Below, piece by piece: positions 47,058 through 56,970 of a stretch of DNA of 64,000 bases; positions within the stretch are counted from its first letter, which is position 1; the number at the start of each line of letters is the position of its first letter. The position numbers and the translations under genes were made by a program. Below the pieces are notes generated by a model, which ran no database searches, was not told the DNA's origin, and saw only the letters and a list, made by a program, of their open reading frames with translations. The stretch covers positions 1 to 64,000 of the forward strand of contig CANLYR010000009.1 of assembly GCA_947495425.1 (NCBI GenBank). The letters run 5' to 3'. The DNA comes from an uncultured Aquimarina sp. (GTDB lineage: Bacteria; Bacteroidota; Bacteroidia; Flavobacteriales; Flavobacteriaceae).

Positions 47058-48749
47058 ATGAGCGATTCTACACTACTTTCTGTACAAAATTTATGTCTCT
47101 CTTTTTCCTCTGAAGAAACTGAAAATCAAGTTTTGCATGATATTTCTTTTGATATTCATAAAAATGAGATTTTGGGCGTAGTTGGAGAATCAGGAAGTGG
47201 AAAATCGGTGGCGTCTCTAGCCATCTTAGGATTACTTCCTGAAAAAGTTTCTAAAATTTCGAAAGGAAGCATTACTTATGATGGTAAATCTTTGCTAGAC
47301 TTTACTGAGAATGAATATCGCTCTATTCGCGGAAACGAAATTGCCATGATTTTTCAAGAACCGATGAGCTCTTTGAATCCTTCTATTTCCTGTGGTAAAC
47401 AAGTGTTGGAAATTCTCCTCCAGCATACAAAATTGTCTAAAAAAGAGGCTAAAGCTGAAGTTTTTTCGCTATTGAATAAAGTAAAGCTCCCTAATCCGGA
47501 TAACGCATATCAATCATATCCGCATCAGTTAAGTGGTGGGCAAAAACAACGTATCATGATTGCTATAGCTATTGCGTGCAAACCCAAACTTCTTATTGCT
47601 GATGAGCCAACGACAGCATTAGATGTTACTGTTCAAAAAGAAATTATTAGTGTTTTAAAAAGTCTGCAACAAGAATATAAGATGAGTGTGTTATTTATTT
47701 CTCATGACCTAGCATTGGTTTCAGAAATTGCAGATAATGTACTTGTACTATATCAGGGAAAAATGGTAGAGTTTGGTACTGCTGATCAGATATTTCATCA
47801 CCCAAAAGAGGACTACACCAGGGCGTTGATTAATGCCAGACCTACAATGAATGTTAGATTTAAAAAACTCCCTACTATAGCAGATTTTATCGAAAACACA
47901 GATCAAAACAGGGCTGTAATCACCAAAGAACAACGAGAACAACATCATAAAAATTTATATAGTACACCACCCCTTTTAGAGGTTTGTAATGTAGAAAAAA
48001 CCTATTTTTCGAAGGTTGGATTATTTGGTAAAAAAGAATTTAAGGCTGTAAACGATGTAAGTTTCAAACTATATGAAGGAGAAACTCTTGGGCTTGTTGG
48101 AGAATCAGGTTGTGGTAAATCAACATTGGGAAATGCAATCTTACAATTAGACAAAGCAACAAAGGGTAAGATTTTATATAGAGGGCAAGACCTTACTCAA
48201 TTGTCTACTTCAGCAATAAGAGGTCTTCGCAAAGAAATTCAACTCATCTTTCAGGATCCTTTTGCATCTCTAAATCCAAGATTGACTGTAGGCAAGGCAA
48301 TCATGGAGCCTATGCTAGTACATAAACTACATTATAATGATGTAGAACGTAAAGAAAAAGTGATTCAGCTATTAGAACGTGTTGGCCTTGATGAGCAACA
48401 TTTTAATCGTTATCCACACGAATTTAGTGGAGGGCAACGACAGCGCATCGGTATTGCCAGAACTATAGCGTTGCAACCCAAACTTATTGTATGCGATGAA
48501 TCTGTAAGCGCATTAGATATTTCTGTGCAAGCGCAGGTACTTAATTTGCTCAATGAACTTAAGGAAAGTTTTGGTTTTACCTATATTTTTATATCACATG
48601 ATCTTGCTGTGGTAAAGTATATGTCGGATCAATTATTAGTGATGAACCAGGGAAAAATAGAAGAACATGGAGATGCAGACCAGATCTACATGCATCCAAA
48701 AAAAGAATATACCAAGAAACTTATTAATGCTATACCTAAAGGCAAATAA
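47058..48749 (+). CDS. Fused dipeptide-type ABC transporter ATPase (DppD-DppF like)
   Basis: A 563-residue protein with two ATPase domains in one chain, as in YejF and GsiA. Domain 1 has Walker A GESGSGKS, signature LSGGQKQR and Walker B LLIADEP. Domain 2 has GESGCGKS, FSGGQRQR and LIVCDES. The inter-domain region (about 250-300) and the C-terminal stretch HPKKEYTKKLINA fit the oligopeptide family. No permease or binding protein is adjacent, so its partners must lie elsewhere. Confidence 0.93.
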   Translation: MSDSTLLSVQNLCLSFSSEETENQVLHDISFDIHKNEILGVVGESGSGKSVASLAILGLLPEKVSKISKGSITYDGKSLLDFTENEYRSIRGNEIAMIFQEPMSSLNPSISCGKQVLEILLQHTKLSKKEAKAEVFSLLNKVKLPNPDNAYQSYPHQLSGGQKQRIMIAIAIACKPKLLIADEPTTALDVTVQKEIISVLKSLQQEYKMSVLFISHDLALVSEIADNVLVLYQGKMVEFGTADQIFHHPKEDYTRALINARPTMNVRFKKLPTIADFIENTDQNRAVITKEQREQHHKNLYSTPPLLEVCNVEKTYFSKVGLFGKKEFKAVNDVSFKLYEGETLGLVGESGCGKSTLGNAILQLDKATKGKILYRGQDLTQLSTSAIRGLRKEIQLIFQDPFASLNPRLTVGKAIMEPMLVHKLHYNDVERKEKVIQLLERVGLDEQHFNRYPHEFSGGQRQRIGIARTIALQPKLIVCDESVSALDISVQAQVLNLLNELKESFGFTYIFISHDLAVVKYMSDQLLVMNQGKIEEHGDADQIYMHPKKEYTKKLINAIPKGK

Positions 48750-49098
48750 AAGCTCCTTCACATCGATACATTGTCACAATTCACATTTTTTCAGTAAAAA
48801 GCCGGCAAAGATGTTAATTTTTTAATTTTAACATATTGAATTTTTAACATTTCTACCACCTTCGCAGTATAACTCTTAAAAATTTACATGCTTTAATCTA
48901 ACAAAAAGATTCTCAAACGTATAGTATTACCCATTGCCCTTTTATCGAAATTCTACTTCTTATGTTTTTTACGGCAAAGCTATATCTCTTATTAAGGTTT
49001 TACCATATAGCAAAAATTGGTTGTCGCTGTAACACACCGATACTACTAATACTTTTTACATATATTCACGATCTAATACAAACTCAATTTAAATAATT
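48750..49098. other. Gap: nothing recognised
   Basis: A stretch of about 350 bases before the metalloprotease gene. It is A/T rich, with several direct TTTTAACAT-like runs at 48819-48850 but no clear promoter consensus, hairpin or short gene. Confidence 0.35.
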
Positions 49099-49911
49099 AT
49101 GAAAAAAAATGTGCTCCTAGGATGCATAGGTTTAACTATGCTTGGATTAACTTCTTGCGAAACAGAAGATCAAAATGAAACGCAACAATTAGCGATTGCT
49201 CCCAAAATTGAATCGTTAGGTTTTAATACAGACCATCTGTATCAAGCCGAAATGGAAGGAAAAGATGGTTTTGTTGTAGAAGGTGATATTTTCTTAGACA
49301 AAGAAATGATTAACGATATGCTAAGTTCAAGGAAATCTGATGGGATTCAAGACAAGCATTATGTTACGCCCAACCTATTGCCCAGAGATCGTACTGTAAC
49401 TATTGATGTGTATCTAGAATCTGGATTTAGTTCTAGTATGCGATCAGCATTTAACGAAGCATTACGACGTTATAATGCGTTGAATCTAAACCTTACTTTT
49501 AGAAGTGTTTCTAGACAATCAGGATCGGATATTGCTATTTTATTAAGGGATATCCCAAATACACCAGAAGGTGGTGTTGTTTTAGGAAGAAGTGCCGGTT
49601 TTCCAAGAAATGAAAGACCAGCAACTCCTATTACATTAAATTCTAAAGTATATGGCTCTAGAACACCCGCAGACGCTCCTACAGTGATTGCGCATGAAAT
49701 TGGTCATGCTATTGGTTTTAGGCATACGGATTATGCAGATCGCTCTTTTAGCTGTGGTGGTAGTTTTAATGCAGAAGCTAGATTAGGTGCCCTGTATGTG
49801 CCGGGAACTCCCCAAGGTGCAGAAAATGGATCTTGGATGTTAGCCTGTAGTAATGGATCAGACAGACCCTTTACCTCTTCAGACAGAACAGCCCTACGCT
49901 TTGTGTACTAA
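49099..49911 (+). CDS. HEIGH-type zinc metalloprotease lipoprotein (M57-like)
   Basis: A 270-residue lipoprotein (MKKNVLLGCIGLTMLGLTSC). The catalytic zinc site is HEIGHAIGFRH, matching HExxHxxGxxH. The pre-domain (about 25-100) and the late cysteine pair (DRSFSCGG ... WMLACSNG) are as in the Bacteroidota M57/protease B family. It is probably an outer membrane or extracellular protease. A strong terminator follows at 49939. Confidence 0.88.
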   Translation: MKKNVLLGCIGLTMLGLTSCETEDQNETQQLAIAPKIESLGFNTDHLYQAEMEGKDGFVVEGDIFLDKEMINDMLSSRKSDGIQDKHYVTPNLLPRDRTVTIDVYLESGFSSSMRSAFNEALRRYNALNLNLTFRSVSRQSGSDIAILLRDIPNTPEGGVVLGRSAGFPRNERPATPITLNSKVYGSRTPADAPTVIAHEIGHAIGFRHTDYADRSFSCGGSFNAEARLGALYVPGTPQGAENGSWMLACSNGSDRPFTSSDRTALRFVY

Positions 49912-49938
49912 ATATACAACAGAAACTACAGTTTTTGA

Positions 49939-49964
49939 AGCGGAGAAGTATCTCCGCTTTTTTT
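49939..49964 (+). terminator. Terminator after the metalloprotease gene
   Basis: An 8-base perfect stem agcggaga/tctccgct with a 4-base loop is followed by a run of seven T. It is a standard intrinsic terminator for the plus-strand gene before it. Confidence 0.85.
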
Positions 49965-50011
49965 GTACTTATACAATACTGGTATAAAAACTACACGATT
50001 TCTATAGCAAT

Positions 50012-50047
50012 AAAAAAACCTGTTAATCTTAATAGGTTAACAGGTTT
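50012..50047 (-). terminator. Minus-strand intrinsic terminator about 500 bases after scoB
   Basis: Arms aaacctgttaa (50016-50026) and ttaacaggttt (50037-50047) form an 11-base perfect stem. Read on the minus strand, the stem is followed by a T run from the seven A at 50012-50018. It would end a transcript coming from the scoB side. Confidence 0.65.
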
Positions 50048-50543
50048 CATTCATCGCGACTTGGGGAGTTGCGATTAATCAACAACAAAAAAATCACATC
50101 AACAAAAATACTTTTTTCGCTAAATACATACAGTTAGAAATCAATTCCATTGTTGGCTTCACAGATTTCTGTAGACGATTCATACGCTTTTTCATAATAG
50201 GGACAATAAGTGTGGGTTAATAATTTATTTTAATCCTTAAAACAATAACTATAGGGGGTATTATTTTATCGGACTGCTAATATGCAAAATATTTTCAATA
50301 AGAACGTTTAAATACAATATAAATCGACAAAATACTCAAAATTTTAACATTTAACTATCAAAAGCTTGTATTTATAGGTTGAAGTAAAGGTTTAAGGATG
50401 CAAGAAACCGTTTGAAAGTGTAGTATTTTTCTTTCAAAAATGTAAATTTCAGGAATATATTAATGATAACGTATTATTTTTTGAATTAGTATTCGTTATG
50501 CATAAATTATTATTCGTTGAGGTATTCATAGAAAGTGTATACA
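50048..50543. other. Gap upstream of a minus-strand terminator
   Basis: About 500 bases lie between scoB and the minus-strand hairpin. No gene is supported. On the minus strand there is a 31-codon open stretch without an ATG (containing THTYCPYYEKAYESSTEICE) ending near 50139, and a 33-codon ATG frame beginning MKKRMNRLQK near 50193. An inverted repeat tttgaaag-N12-ctttcaaa is at 50411-50438. The stretch may be a long 3' untranslated region or carry a small RNA. Confidence 0.35.
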
Positions 50544-51200
50544 TTATTGTAATATCATTTCAGGAATATCACCTTCAATTATGAGTGTTCCTTCAGTTGC
50601 TTTTTTAATATCTTCTAAAGAAACTCCCGGAGCTCTTTCTAAAAGTTTAAAGCCTTTATCTGTGATTTCTAAGAGTGCCAAATTGGTTACGACTCTTTTT
50701 ACACATTGCACCCCAGTTAGTGGAAGTGAGCATTTTTTGAGCAATTTAGATTTTCCTGCTTTATTGGTATGCATCATAGCTACAATAATATTTTCTGCGC
50801 TAGCCACTAAGTCCATAGCACCTCCCATCCCCTTTACCATTTTACCGGGGATTTTCCAGTTTGCGATATCTCCATCCTCAGACACTTCCATAGCACCCAA
50901 AATAGTAAGATCTACATGCTGCCCGCGTATCATATTAAAACTTGTTGCTGAATCAAAAAACGAAGCTCCTGGCATTGTCGTTATAGTTTGTTTGCCTGCA
51001 TTAATAATATCGGCATCTTCTTCTCCCTCGTAAGGAAATGGCCCCATGCCTAACACTCCATTTTCACTTTGAAACTCGACTTCAATACCTTCGGGGATAT
51101 AATTAGCCACCAGAGTAGGTATCCCGATCCCTAAATTCACAAAATACTTGTCTTTGAGTTCTTTTGCAATACGCTTAGCTATTCCGTTTTTATCTAGCAT
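50544..51200 (-). CDS. scoB: 3-oxoacid CoA-transferase subunit B
   Basis: A 218-residue subunit that, with subunit A at 51930-52628, moves CoA between succinyl-CoA and acetoacetate. The start NGIAKRIAKELKDKYFVNLGIGIPTLVANY and the catalytic glutamate site SENGVLGMGPFPYEG are clear. A peroxiredoxin gene separates the two subunits, all in the same direction. Confidence 0.95.
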   Translation of the reverse strand: MLDKNGIAKRIAKELKDKYFVNLGIGIPTLVANYIPEGIEVEFQSENGVLGMGPFPYEGEEDADIINAGKQTITTMPGASFFDSATSFNMIRGQHVDLTILGAMEVSEDGDIANWKIPGKMVKGMGGAMDLVASAENIIVAMMHTNKAGKSKLLKKCSLPLTGVQCVKRVVTNLALLEITDKGFKLLERAPGVSLEDIKKATEGTLIIEGDIPEMILQ

Positions 51201-51225
51201 GCTACTGTCTATAGTATTGTTTAAA

Positions 51226-51867
51226 TTAATTCAAGTTAGGTTGTGGTGTCATTCTTAGATAAGGTTTAATCTCCTTATGTCCTTTTGGAAATAATGTAGA
51301 AATCTCTTCATTAGTTACTGAGGGTACTATAACGCAATCATCTCCCTGGTTCCAATTGGCAGGTGTAGCCACTTTGTGATATGCTGTTAATTGCAAAGAA
51401 TCTATAACACGTAATAATTCATCAAAATTTCTTCCTGTAGAAGCAGGATATGTAATGGTGAGCTTGATCTTTTTATCAGGCCCAATGACAAAAACCGAGC
51501 GTACTGTTAGCTGACTATCTGCTTTGGGGTGAATCATATCATATAGTTCTGACACTTTTCTATCTTCATCTGCTATGATAGGAAAATTAACGGTGGTGCT
51601 TTGAGTTTCGTTTATATCTTTAACCCAACCATGGTGTGATTCGAGTCCATCAACACTTAGGGCAGCAACTTTTACATTGCGCGAGTTAAATTCCTCTGTA
51701 TATTTTGCTACGGTTCCTAATTCTGTTGTGCAGACAGGTGTATAGTCTGCAGGATGCGAAAACAATATACCCCAGTTATCTCCCAGCCAATTGTGGAAAT
51801 CAATTTCACCTTCTGTTGTTTGTGCTTTAAAATTTGGTGCTTCATCACCTAGTCGTAATACTGCCAT
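51226..51867 (-). CDS. 1-Cys peroxiredoxin, Prx6 type
   Basis: A 213-residue peroxidase. The peroxidatic cysteine is Cys46 in DYTPVCTTELG, and the Prx6 pattern DINETQSTTVNFPIIADEDRKVSELYDMI follows. No resolving cysteine of the 2-Cys type is obvious. It reduces H2O2 and lipid peroxides. It lies inside the scoA-scoB pair, 25 and 62 bases from its neighbours, suggesting co-transcription. Confidence 0.93.
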   Translation of the reverse strand: MAVLRLGDEAPNFKAQTTEGEIDFHNWLGDNWGILFSHPADYTPVCTTELGTVAKYTEEFNSRNVKVAALSVDGLESHHGWVKDINETQSTTVNFPIIADEDRKVSELYDMIHPKADSQLTVRSVFVIGPDKKIKLTITYPASTGRNFDELLRVIDSLQLTAYHKVATPANWNQGDDCVIVPSVTNEEISTLFPKGHKEIKPYLRMTPQPNLN

Positions 51868-51929
51868 GATTTTGTGTGTTTATGTTAATGAAAATCTGCA
51901 AAGTATATGCCTTTGCAATTTTATATTAA

Positions 51930-52628
51930 TTATCTAGTACGTACCGTGCGTTGCTCTATTCTTTTTTCATAACGCTCTCCTTGAAAAATACGTTGTACAA
52001 ATATGCCAGGAATGTGTATTTGATTAGGATCTAGCGTCCCTGCAGGAACGAGTTCTTCAACTTCGGCTACTGTAATTTTTGCAGCTCCGCACATACAAGG
52101 ATTAAAATTTCTTGCGGTACCTTTAAAAATTAGATTCCCAGCTTCATCACCTTTCCAAGCTTTTACAAATGCAAAATCAGCTTTGAAAGCATGTTCTAGC
52201 ACATACATTTTACCATTAAATTCTCGAGTTTCTTTTCCTTCTGCTACTTCGGTACCATACCCTGCAGGTGTATAGAACGCAGGAAAACCTCCTTGAGCTG
52301 CCCTACATCGTTCTGCAAGTGTTCCCTGAGGTATAAGTTCTACATCTAACTCGCCACTCAACATTTGTCGTTCGAACTCGTCGTTTTCTCCTACATAAGA
52401 AGAAACCATTTTTTTTATCTGTTTTTTTTGAAGTAATAACCCTAAGCCAAAGTCATCGACACCGGCATTATTCGATATACAAGTAAGGTCTTTGATATTT
52501 TGTTTTACAAGCTCAGCAATAGCATTTTCAGGAATACCGCATAACCCAAAACCTCCTAGCATAAGGGTCATATTATCTTTTGTTCCTGATAAAGCTTCGG
52601 TAACATTGGATACCGTTTTACGAATCAT
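51930..52628 (-). CDS. scoA: 3-oxoacid CoA-transferase subunit A
   Basis: A 232-residue subunit. Family blocks are [16 protein letters not shown] near residue 25, [48 protein letters not shown] and the [16 protein letters not shown] end. With scoB it forms the ketone-body CoA-transferase. It is first of the scoA-prx-scoB set. Confidence 0.95.
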   Translation of the reverse strand: MIRKTVSNVTEALSGTKDNMTLMLGGFGLCGIPENAIAELVKQNIKDLTCISNNAGVDDFGLGLLLQKKQIKKMVSSYVGENDEFERQMLSGELDVELIPQGTLAERCRAAQGGFPAFYTPAGYGTEVAEGKETREFNGKMYVLEHAFKADFAFVKAWKGDEAGNLIFKGTARNFNPCMCGAAKITVAEVEELVPAGTLDPNQIHIPGIFVQRIFQGERYEKRIEQRTVRTR

Positions 52629-52730
52629 AGTGTTGAAATTTTAGCAGATTAAAAGTACTAAAAAAATAATACTATATCGTTTGAAACAAACTAGTTTTAT
52701 GATTAATTTAATGTACTGGTAAGGTATCAT

Positions 52731-55064
52731 TTATAGTGAGAATTCATCTTCTGCACTTTCTTCCTGAACATTGCGTTTTTTGAATGCTTCACAATCTACT
52801 TCGATATTTAATCGATCTGGTTTTGTAAATGCATCTTTAGATACACTAAGCGTTTTATCTGCATAACATTTTTTCATATACAATGCCCATATTGGCAATG
52901 CCATAGTTGCTCCCTGACCATACATTGTGGTTGAAAAATGTGTTGATCTATCATCCCCTCCTACCCAGACACCTGTACAAAGGTTAGGAACCATTCCCAT
53001 AAACCACCCGTCACTTTGGTTTTGTGTAGTTCCTGTTTTTCCGGCAATGGGATTGTTAAATTGATATGGATGTCCTGTGATTACATTTTTGAAATCATAT
53101 CGATCGCGCGCTCCTGTTCGCAAACGTACCCCAGATCCTGATTGGGTTACACCTTCCATTAAATTAATAGTAACGAAAGCGGCTTCTTTGCTAATTACAT
53201 CTCTGGTTTCTGGCACAAATTGATACAGAACTATACCGTTTTTATCTTCGATACTAGTGATCATAACCGGTTTGGTATAAATTCCCTGATTAGCAAAGGT
53301 ACTGTATGCACCAACCATCTCTGATAATTTTAAATCAACTGATCCTAATGCAATTGAGGCAACACCCAGAATATCTGATTGTATCCCTGTTTTCTTTGCA
53401 AGGCGAACTATAGGTGCAGGCCCTATTCTATCCATCAAACGAGCAGAAATTGTATTTACAGATTTGGCTAATGCTTCTTTAAGACTCATATATCCTGTAT
53501 ACTCTGCATCACTGTTTTTTGGAGTCCAATCATTTTCTATTACTCCATGAGAACCGACAGGGATTGTAATTTGTGATTTTGGCAGCGTATCACAAGGTGA
53601 GAGTTTTAATTGATCAATTGCTGTTGCATATACAAAAGGCTTGAATGTTGATCCAACTTGTCGTGCGCCTTGATATACGTGATCATATTGAAAATGCTTA
53701 TAATTTACACCACCAACCCAAGCTTTTACATGTCCGGTTTGTGGCTCCATAGACATTAATCCAGAACGTAAAAATCTTTTGTAATATAAAATAGAATCTT
53801 TTGGTGTCATTATCGTGTCGATATCTCCTTTCCAACTAAAAACACTCATTTCTGTTTTCTGATCAAAGGATTTTTTGATCTCTTCTTCGCTTTTGCCTTG
53901 TGCAAGCATTTTCTTTCTTCTGGCCGAAGTTTTGATACTTCTACTAATTATTCTTTCTATCTCTTCTTTGGTTATATCCTTAAAGGGACTGGTTTTATTT
54001 TTCTTTTCTTGTTTATCAAACTCTTTTTGAAGATTAGACATGTGATCATGCACTGCTTCTTCTGCATATTTTTGCATGCGCGAATCTATCGTGACATTAA
54101 TTCGTAATCCATCTCTATAAATATCAAAGTATTCGGTTTCTCCTTCTTCATTTACACCTTTAGGATTATTTTTTACCCAATTAGACATCCAACTTCTTAC
54201 GAATTCTCTAAAATATGTTGCTGTACCATCTTTATGTCCTTCGGGAGAATAGTCTAATTTTAGCGGCAATTGCTTTAAACTATCCTTTTCTTTTTCCTTC
54301 AAGTATCCGTATTTTTCCATTTGATTAAGCACCACATCTCTTCTGGTTTTTACCATTTCTGGTCTTCTCAATGGATTAAAAAGGGAGGAATTTTTAAGCA
54401 TGCCAACTAGCACGGCTGCTTCTTCTTTTTTGAGCTCATTTGGGTTTTTTCCAAAATAAATTCTGGATGCAGAACTAATCCCAATAGCTTGATTTAGGAA
54501 ATCATATTTATTAAGGTACATCGTGATGATTTCCTTCTTGGTATATTGTCGTTCTAGTCGGGTAGCAATTACCCATTCCTGAATTTTTTGCAAATATCTT
54601 TCAAATTTATTTTTTGAGCCACCTGTAAATAACTGTTTCGCTAATTGTTGTGATATCGTACTGGCTCCTCCTTTGCTGCCGAGAAAAATAAACGCTCGCA
54701 ATGTTCCTCTGGCATCAATCCCCGAGTGGTTATAGTACCTAGCATCCTCAGTGGCGACTAATGCGTCGACTAAGTGTTGTGGTAAATCTTGATAACTGAC
54801 TGGTGTTCGGTTTTCATTAAAAAAAGTTCCTATCTGTGCTCCATCAGATGAGATCACCTGTGTTGCAAGATCATTTTGTGGATTTTCTAACTCTGCAAAT
54901 CTAGGCATCTCTCCATACACACCTAAACTGGCAAGAAAAAACAATAAAACGATTAGAAATACTCCTGATGCAAATGTGATCCAAAAACCTTTGATAAACT
55001 TTAGTGTATTAATCTCTGGTGCTTTTGATCTTTTTTTTGTCGATTTTGGTTTTGCCTTTGCCAT
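52731..55064 (-). CDS. Class A penicillin-binding protein (PBP1A-like)
   Basis: A 777-residue bifunctional cell wall enzyme. It has a basic cytoplasmic head (about 1-25), a membrane helix (about 26-52), a GT51 transglycosylase domain with ATEDARYYNHSGID and GGASTISQQLAKQLF, then a transpeptidase domain. The active serine is in GSTFKPF, with KSVNTISARL and KTGTTQNQSDGWF as the other two motifs. Length is normal. It follows gldH in the same direction with a 3-base gap. Confidence 0.96.
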   Translation of the reverse strand: MAKAKPKSTKKRSKAPEINTLKFIKGFWITFASGVFLIVLLFFLASLGVYGEMPRFAELENPQNDLATQVISSDGAQIGTFFNENRTPVSYQDLPQHLVDALVATEDARYYNHSGIDARGTLRAFIFLGSKGGASTISQQLAKQLFTGGSKNKFERYLQKIQEWVIATRLERQYTKKEIITMYLNKYDFLNQAIGISSASRIYFGKNPNELKKEEAAVLVGMLKNSSLFNPLRRPEMVKTRRDVVLNQMEKYGYLKEKEKDSLKQLPLKLDYSPEGHKDGTATYFREFVRSWMSNWVKNNPKGVNEEGETEYFDIYRDGLRINVTIDSRMQKYAEEAVHDHMSNLQKEFDKQEKKNKTSPFKDITKEEIERIISRSIKTSARRKKMLAQGKSEEEIKKSFDQKTEMSVFSWKGDIDTIMTPKDSILYYKRFLRSGLMSMEPQTGHVKAWVGGVNYKHFQYDHVYQGARQVGSTFKPFVYATAIDQLKLSPCDTLPKSQITIPVGSHGVIENDWTPKNSDAEYTGYMSLKEALAKSVNTISARLMDRIGPAPIVRLAKKTGIQSDILGVASIALGSVDLKLSEMVGAYSTFANQGIYTKPVMITSIEDKNGIVLYQFVPETRDVISKEAAFVTINLMEGVTQSGSGVRLRTGARDRYDFKNVITGHPYQFNNPIAGKTGTTQNQSDGWFMGMVPNLCTGVWVGGDDRSTHFSTTMYGQGATMALPIWALYMKKCYADKTLSVSKDAFTKPDRLNIEVDCEAFKKRNVQEESAEDEFSL

Positions 55065-55067
55065 AAT

Positions 55068-55559
55068 TTAAGGGTTTTGCGCATATTCTATTCTAAATCC
55101 AACATCTGTAATTCCTTCTAAAGCATATATCCCGTTTACTTCTCCATTTTTTCGCATAGCATGCTGCAATGTAATACTATATGCTCCTTTTTCTGTAAAT
55201 GTTATATTTTCTTTATACCACAACTTGTTCTCTTTGAGATCAGAAAAACCTGTTCCTAACCATTCACCACTTGGCATAGCCATTTGGTACTCCAAAGTGT
55301 CTGAAACTACTTTCCCGTTTGGAAATTTCATTTCACTAATCAAGAATAAATTCCGATATCTATAGGAATTATTATTGCGAATATTGATAAACAAATTATA
55401 GGTTTGTAAAGAATCTAGTTCTGGTAGTGTAAAGTTTATTTTTTCATTTATTTCCCACGCATCAGAAACGGCTTGATACTCATCAAAAACCTGAGTGTCA
55501 TCACAAGATACTAAACCCGTTGTAATAAAGACTATTATAAAAAACTTAAGCTTTATCAT
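55068..55559 (-). CDS. gldH: Gliding motility lipoprotein GldH
   Basis: A 163-residue lipoprotein. The start is at 55559, giving MIKLKFFIIVFITTGLVSC; the longer frame to 55739 would run through the end of the PSP1 gene. The lipobox cysteine is in LVSCDD. The mature part, with NLFINIRNNNSYRYRNLFLI and the end GFRIEYAQ, fits GldH. GldH is needed for gliding and secretion through the type IX machinery in Flavobacterium. It overlaps the PSP1 gene by 14 bases. Confidence 0.9.
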   Translation of the reverse strand: MIKLKFFIIVFITTGLVSCDDTQVFDEYQAVSDAWEINEKINFTLPELDSLQTYNLFINIRNNNSYRYRNLFLISEMKFPNGKVVSDTLEYQMAMPSGEWLGTGFSDLKENKLWYKENITFTEKGAYSITLQHAMRKNGEVNGIYALEGITDVGFRIEYAQNP

Positions 55560-56820
55560 TATTTCTTTTTGAAGGTCTACGTTTTTTATTGCGTTGGTTG
55601 TTTTGTTTATTTTTAGGTTCTGTATTTCCTCCTTTAGGCTTTCTCGCAACTGTTGTCTGCTTATCTTGATTTGCTTTGTTTGTAGGTTTTCTTTTGTTGC
55701 GATTTTTTCTTCTTCGCTTGCTATGCTTTGGTCGATCAAATCGTGTTAGACTATCTTGTCCTACAACGTTTTCAAAATCTGTTTTAGTATCTTCTATTAA
55801 TTCTGATGCAAATTCTTCTAAGCTAGCTACTTTTTCATTGTTAGCGTTTGCAGCAATAATTTCATTTACATCTTCGGTAGAGATTTTGTGCCAGTTCATC
55901 CATTCTCCTTCGTAAGCATACCAGAGCAATCCTTTAAAAATATCAATTTTTTGGCATACTGCAGTTCCTTTTTCGGTGTGCAGCTTGGTGTCTTGTTTCG
56001 GGAAACTGTTAAGAGCATCAATATAGGCATCTAACTCATAATTAAGGCAACATTTTAATTTACCGCATTGCCCCGCTAATTTTTGTGGATTTAATGATAA
56101 TTGCTGATATCTGGCTGCGCTTGTATTTACAGATCTGAAATCTGTAAGCCAAGTAGAACAGCATAGCTCTCGCCCACAAGATCCAATCCCTCCTAGTCTT
56201 GCAGCTTCTTGTCTAAAACCAACCTGACGCATTTCGATACGGGTACTAAACTCGTGTGCAAATTCTTTGATTAGTTGCCTAAAATCTACGCGTTCCTCTG
56301 CAGTATAATAAAAAGTAGCTTTGGATCCATCTCCTTGAAATTCGATATCCGAAATTTTCATTTGTAGCTCGAGTCGTATTGCAATTTCTCTTGCCCGAAC
56401 CTTCATAGTTTCTTCTTTGTCTCTCGACTTTTGCCAAATATCAATATCTTTTTGAGAAGCTTTTCGATACACTTTTTTGACTTCTTCGCTATCTACATTT
56501 ACTTTCTTTTTTTTCATTTGAATCCTTACCAACTCCCCGGTAAGGGATACAATACCAACATCATGACCAGGTGAAGCTTCTGTTGCTACAACATCACCTA
56601 TACTTAGTGAAAGACTTTCTGGATTACTGAAGAAGTTTTTTCTGCCATTCTTGAATCGTATTTCTACGCATGAAAAAGGTATCGCGCCACTAGGAAGTGA
56701 CATATTTGATAACCAATCAAAAACAGTTAATTTATTACAACCATCGGTACCACAGGTACCGTTATTCTTACATCCTTTTGGTTGTCCGTCTTTGCCGGAG
56801 GAACAACTACTACATCCCAT
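55546..56820 (-). CDS. PSP1-domain protein (RicT/YaaT-like)
   Basis: A 424-residue protein. The N-terminus is rich in cysteine (GCSSCSSGKDG, CGTDGCNKL). The PSP1 core, at about residues 140-270, has DIEFQGDGSKATFYYTAEER and the conserved GGIGSCGRELCCSTWL and CGKLKCCLNYE cysteine motifs. The last 80 residues are a low-complexity basic tail (KHSKRRRKNRNKRKPTNK). RicT homologs bind Fe-S clusters and take part in RNA turnover; the role here is unproven. It precedes gldH, a familiar flavobacterial arrangement. Confidence 0.92.
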   Translation of the reverse strand: MGCSSCSSGKDGQPKGCKNNGTCGTDGCNKLTVFDWLSNMSLPSGAIPFSCVEIRFKNGRKNFFSNPESLSLSIGDVVATEASPGHDVGIVSLTGELVRIQMKKKKVNVDSEEVKKVYRKASQKDIDIWQKSRDKEETMKVRAREIAIRLELQMKISDIEFQGDGSKATFYYTAEERVDFRQLIKEFAHEFSTRIEMRQVGFRQEAARLGGIGSCGRELCCSTWLTDFRSVNTSAARYQQLSLNPQKLAGQCGKLKCCLNYELDAYIDALNSFPKQDTKLHTEKGTAVCQKIDIFKGLLWYAYEGEWMNWHKISTEDVNEIIAANANNEKVASLEEFASELIEDTKTDFENVVGQDSLTRFDRPKHSKRRRKNRNKRKPTNKANQDKQTTVARKPKGGNTEPKNKQNNQRNKKRRPSKRNNDKA

Positions 56821-56970
56821 ATTTTCTTATATATTGAAATTTGTCTGCGATAATAATCACAACAAATATGGTTCTTACTATACGTAGAAAACGAATTTTG
56901 TTTCTACAATCTTAATCGTTAAAGATACTGTGAAAAAAACGATCTGCATAGTATCTTTAGTATTTTAGCA

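Noticed and set aside
55560..55739. 60-residue N-terminal extension of GldH
   Set aside because: It overlaps the PSP1 tail in another frame and hides the lipoprotein signal.
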